Source: Deltaproteobacteria bacterium (GTDB taxonomy: Bacteria; Desulfobacterota; DSM-4660; Desulfatiglandales; B25-G16). From it: DNA of 14,109 nucleotides. Of the stretch, positions 13,618-14,109 are shown one piece after another. A program made the position numbers and the translations under genes. Position 1 is the stretch's first letter, and the number at the start of each line of letters is the position of its first letter. The stretch covers positions 1-14,109 of the forward strand of contig QMLT01000018.1 of assembly GCA_003646875.1 (NCBI GenBank). The letters run 5' to 3'. Below the pieces are notes generated by a model. It was not told where the DNA came from. It searched no databases and worked only from the letters and a program-made list of their open reading frames with translations.

Positions 13618-13800
13618 ATGATTCAAAAGACCGTAACAATAAAGGATTTAAAGAAAAATGATTCGATTGAAGATGATCTAAGATTTTGGCTGAGTAAATC
13701 TCCTGAAGAGCGAATTTATGCTGTCGAATATTTAAGAAGGCAAAGTCATGGAAGTACAGCAAGACTTCAAAGAGTTGCTAAAGTTTTTCAACGCTCATAA
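13618..13800 (+). CDS. Small protein paired with nucleotidyltransferase (putative antitoxin-like partner)
   Basis: A 60-residue protein whose core, DLRFWLSKSPEERIYAVEYL followed by RRQSHGSTARLQRVAKVFQR, matches a small conserved family that I recall encoded directly upstream of MNT-fold nucleotidyltransferases. The shared features are a W-L-S-x-x-P-E-E-R stretch, a helix rich in E, L and R, and the RLQRVA tail. No characterised function is known to me. The ATG at 13618 has only a weak AAGAAA Shine-Dalgarno. The last 53 nt overlap the start of the next gene in another frame, which points to coupled translation. An antitoxin or regulator role is inferred from this arrangement alone. Confidence 0.65.
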   Translation: MIQKTVTIKDLKKNDSIEDDLRFWLSKSPEERIYAVEYLRRQSHGSTARLQRVAKVFQRS

Positions 13801-14109
13801 AGTCGAATATGTGATTGTGGGTGGTTACGCACTCGCCTTTCATGGCGCGCCGCGATACACGGGCGATATAGACATTCTCATCAAACCTGACAAAGTGAAT
13901 GCACAGCGAATACTGAATGCCCTGGAAGAATTCGGATTTGGTTCCGTAGGTTTGAAAAGAACTGATTTTATGTATCAGAATAAGGTTGTGCAACTTGGTG
14001 TCCTCCCAGTACGTGTTGACATTATTACATCCATTTCAGGGGTTTCATGGGATGAGGCCTTCGAAGGAAGAGCCGCAGGCAAGTATGGAAATATCCCGGT
14101 TTATTATAT
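13748..14109 (+). CDS. MNT-fold nucleotidyltransferase (AbiEii-like/DUF6036 type), truncated by window end
   Basis: An open frame of 120 codons that runs off the right edge. MEVQQDFKELLKFFNAHKVE leads into YVIVGGYALAFHGAPRYTGDIDI, the nucleotidyltransferase signature: GG at 25-26, the catalytic pair D40 and D42, and a third acidic residue D91 in PVRVDIIT. The downstream GVSWDEAFEGRAAGKYGNIPVYY is also typical of the family, which continues for roughly 40-60 more residues. AAGAAGG at 13734-13740 lies 7 nt before the ATG. Relatives include AbiEii-like toxins that modify tRNA or protein with nucleotides, but this branch is not characterised to my knowledge, so target and toxicity are unproven. 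Composition (26/60 G+C in line 13861-13920) differs from vapBC, suggesting a separate acquisition. Confidence 0.8.
   Translation, partial: MEVQQDFKELLKFFNAHKVEYVIVGGYALAFHGAPRYTGDIDILIKPDKVNAQRILNALEEFGFGSVGLKRTDFMYQNKVVQLGVLPVRVDIITSISGVSWDEAFEGRAAGKYGNIPVYY

Overview
The window looks like chromosomal DNA of an anaerobic, flagellated Gram-negative bacterium of the Desulfobacterota (former Deltaproteobacteria) type. This is inferred from gene content: FliW, an RNase E/G, an ATP-driven acyl-CoA dehydratase activase system, a DUF35-dependent thiolase and a radical SAM enzyme. TTG and GTG starts are used freely, and most of the window has moderate GC (about 40% by hand count of one line inside the thiolase gene). 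No taxonomic marker settles the assignment.

Layout. (1) 42-479, plus strand: fliW, the right edge of a flagellar cluster. (2) 565-9393, all on the minus strand, in transcription order: polA, a two-ATPase activase fused to a DUF2229 domain, a 2-hydroxyacyl-CoA dehydratase / double-cubane-type iron-sulfur protein, a ribonuclease E/G and tRNA-Arg(UCU). The activase, iron-sulfur protein and RNase genes are separated by 0-2 bp and are surely co-transcribed. The tRNA lies 41 nt past the RNase stop. A short heptanucleotide repeat sits between polA and the activase gene. (3) 9394-9682: divergent control region with candidate promoters both ways and an orphan terminator-like hairpin. (4) 9683-12520, plus strand: radical SAM protein with a SPASM-like cysteine tail, SCP-x-type thiolase and its DUF35 zinc-ribbon/OB-fold partner, each with a strong Shine-Dalgarno. 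(5) 12521-12835: AT-rich gap ending in a perfect 10+2+10 inverted repeat just before (6) a vapBC toxin-antitoxin pair of clearly higher GC (53-62% in hand-counted lines, against 25% in the gap). (7) 13618-14109: a small protein overlapping an MNT-fold nucleotidyltransferase that runs off the window.

How the genes work together. The activase and iron-sulfur protein form an ATP-driven low-potential electron-transfer module: the ASKHA ATPase, with an inter-domain [4Fe-4S] cluster, reduces the partner's cluster. The usual single ~1400-residue protein seems to be split here into 1025 and 450 residues. The thiolase and DUF35 protein should form one complex acting on an acyl-CoA substrate, as in archaeal acetoacetyl-CoA thiolase and in BbsAB of anaerobic toluene degradation. 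The substrate and the role of the radical SAM enzyme cannot be read from the window. The right end is an accessory segment carrying two small toxin-antitoxin-like pairs. I see no CRISPR array, insertion sequence, rRNA or prophage gene.
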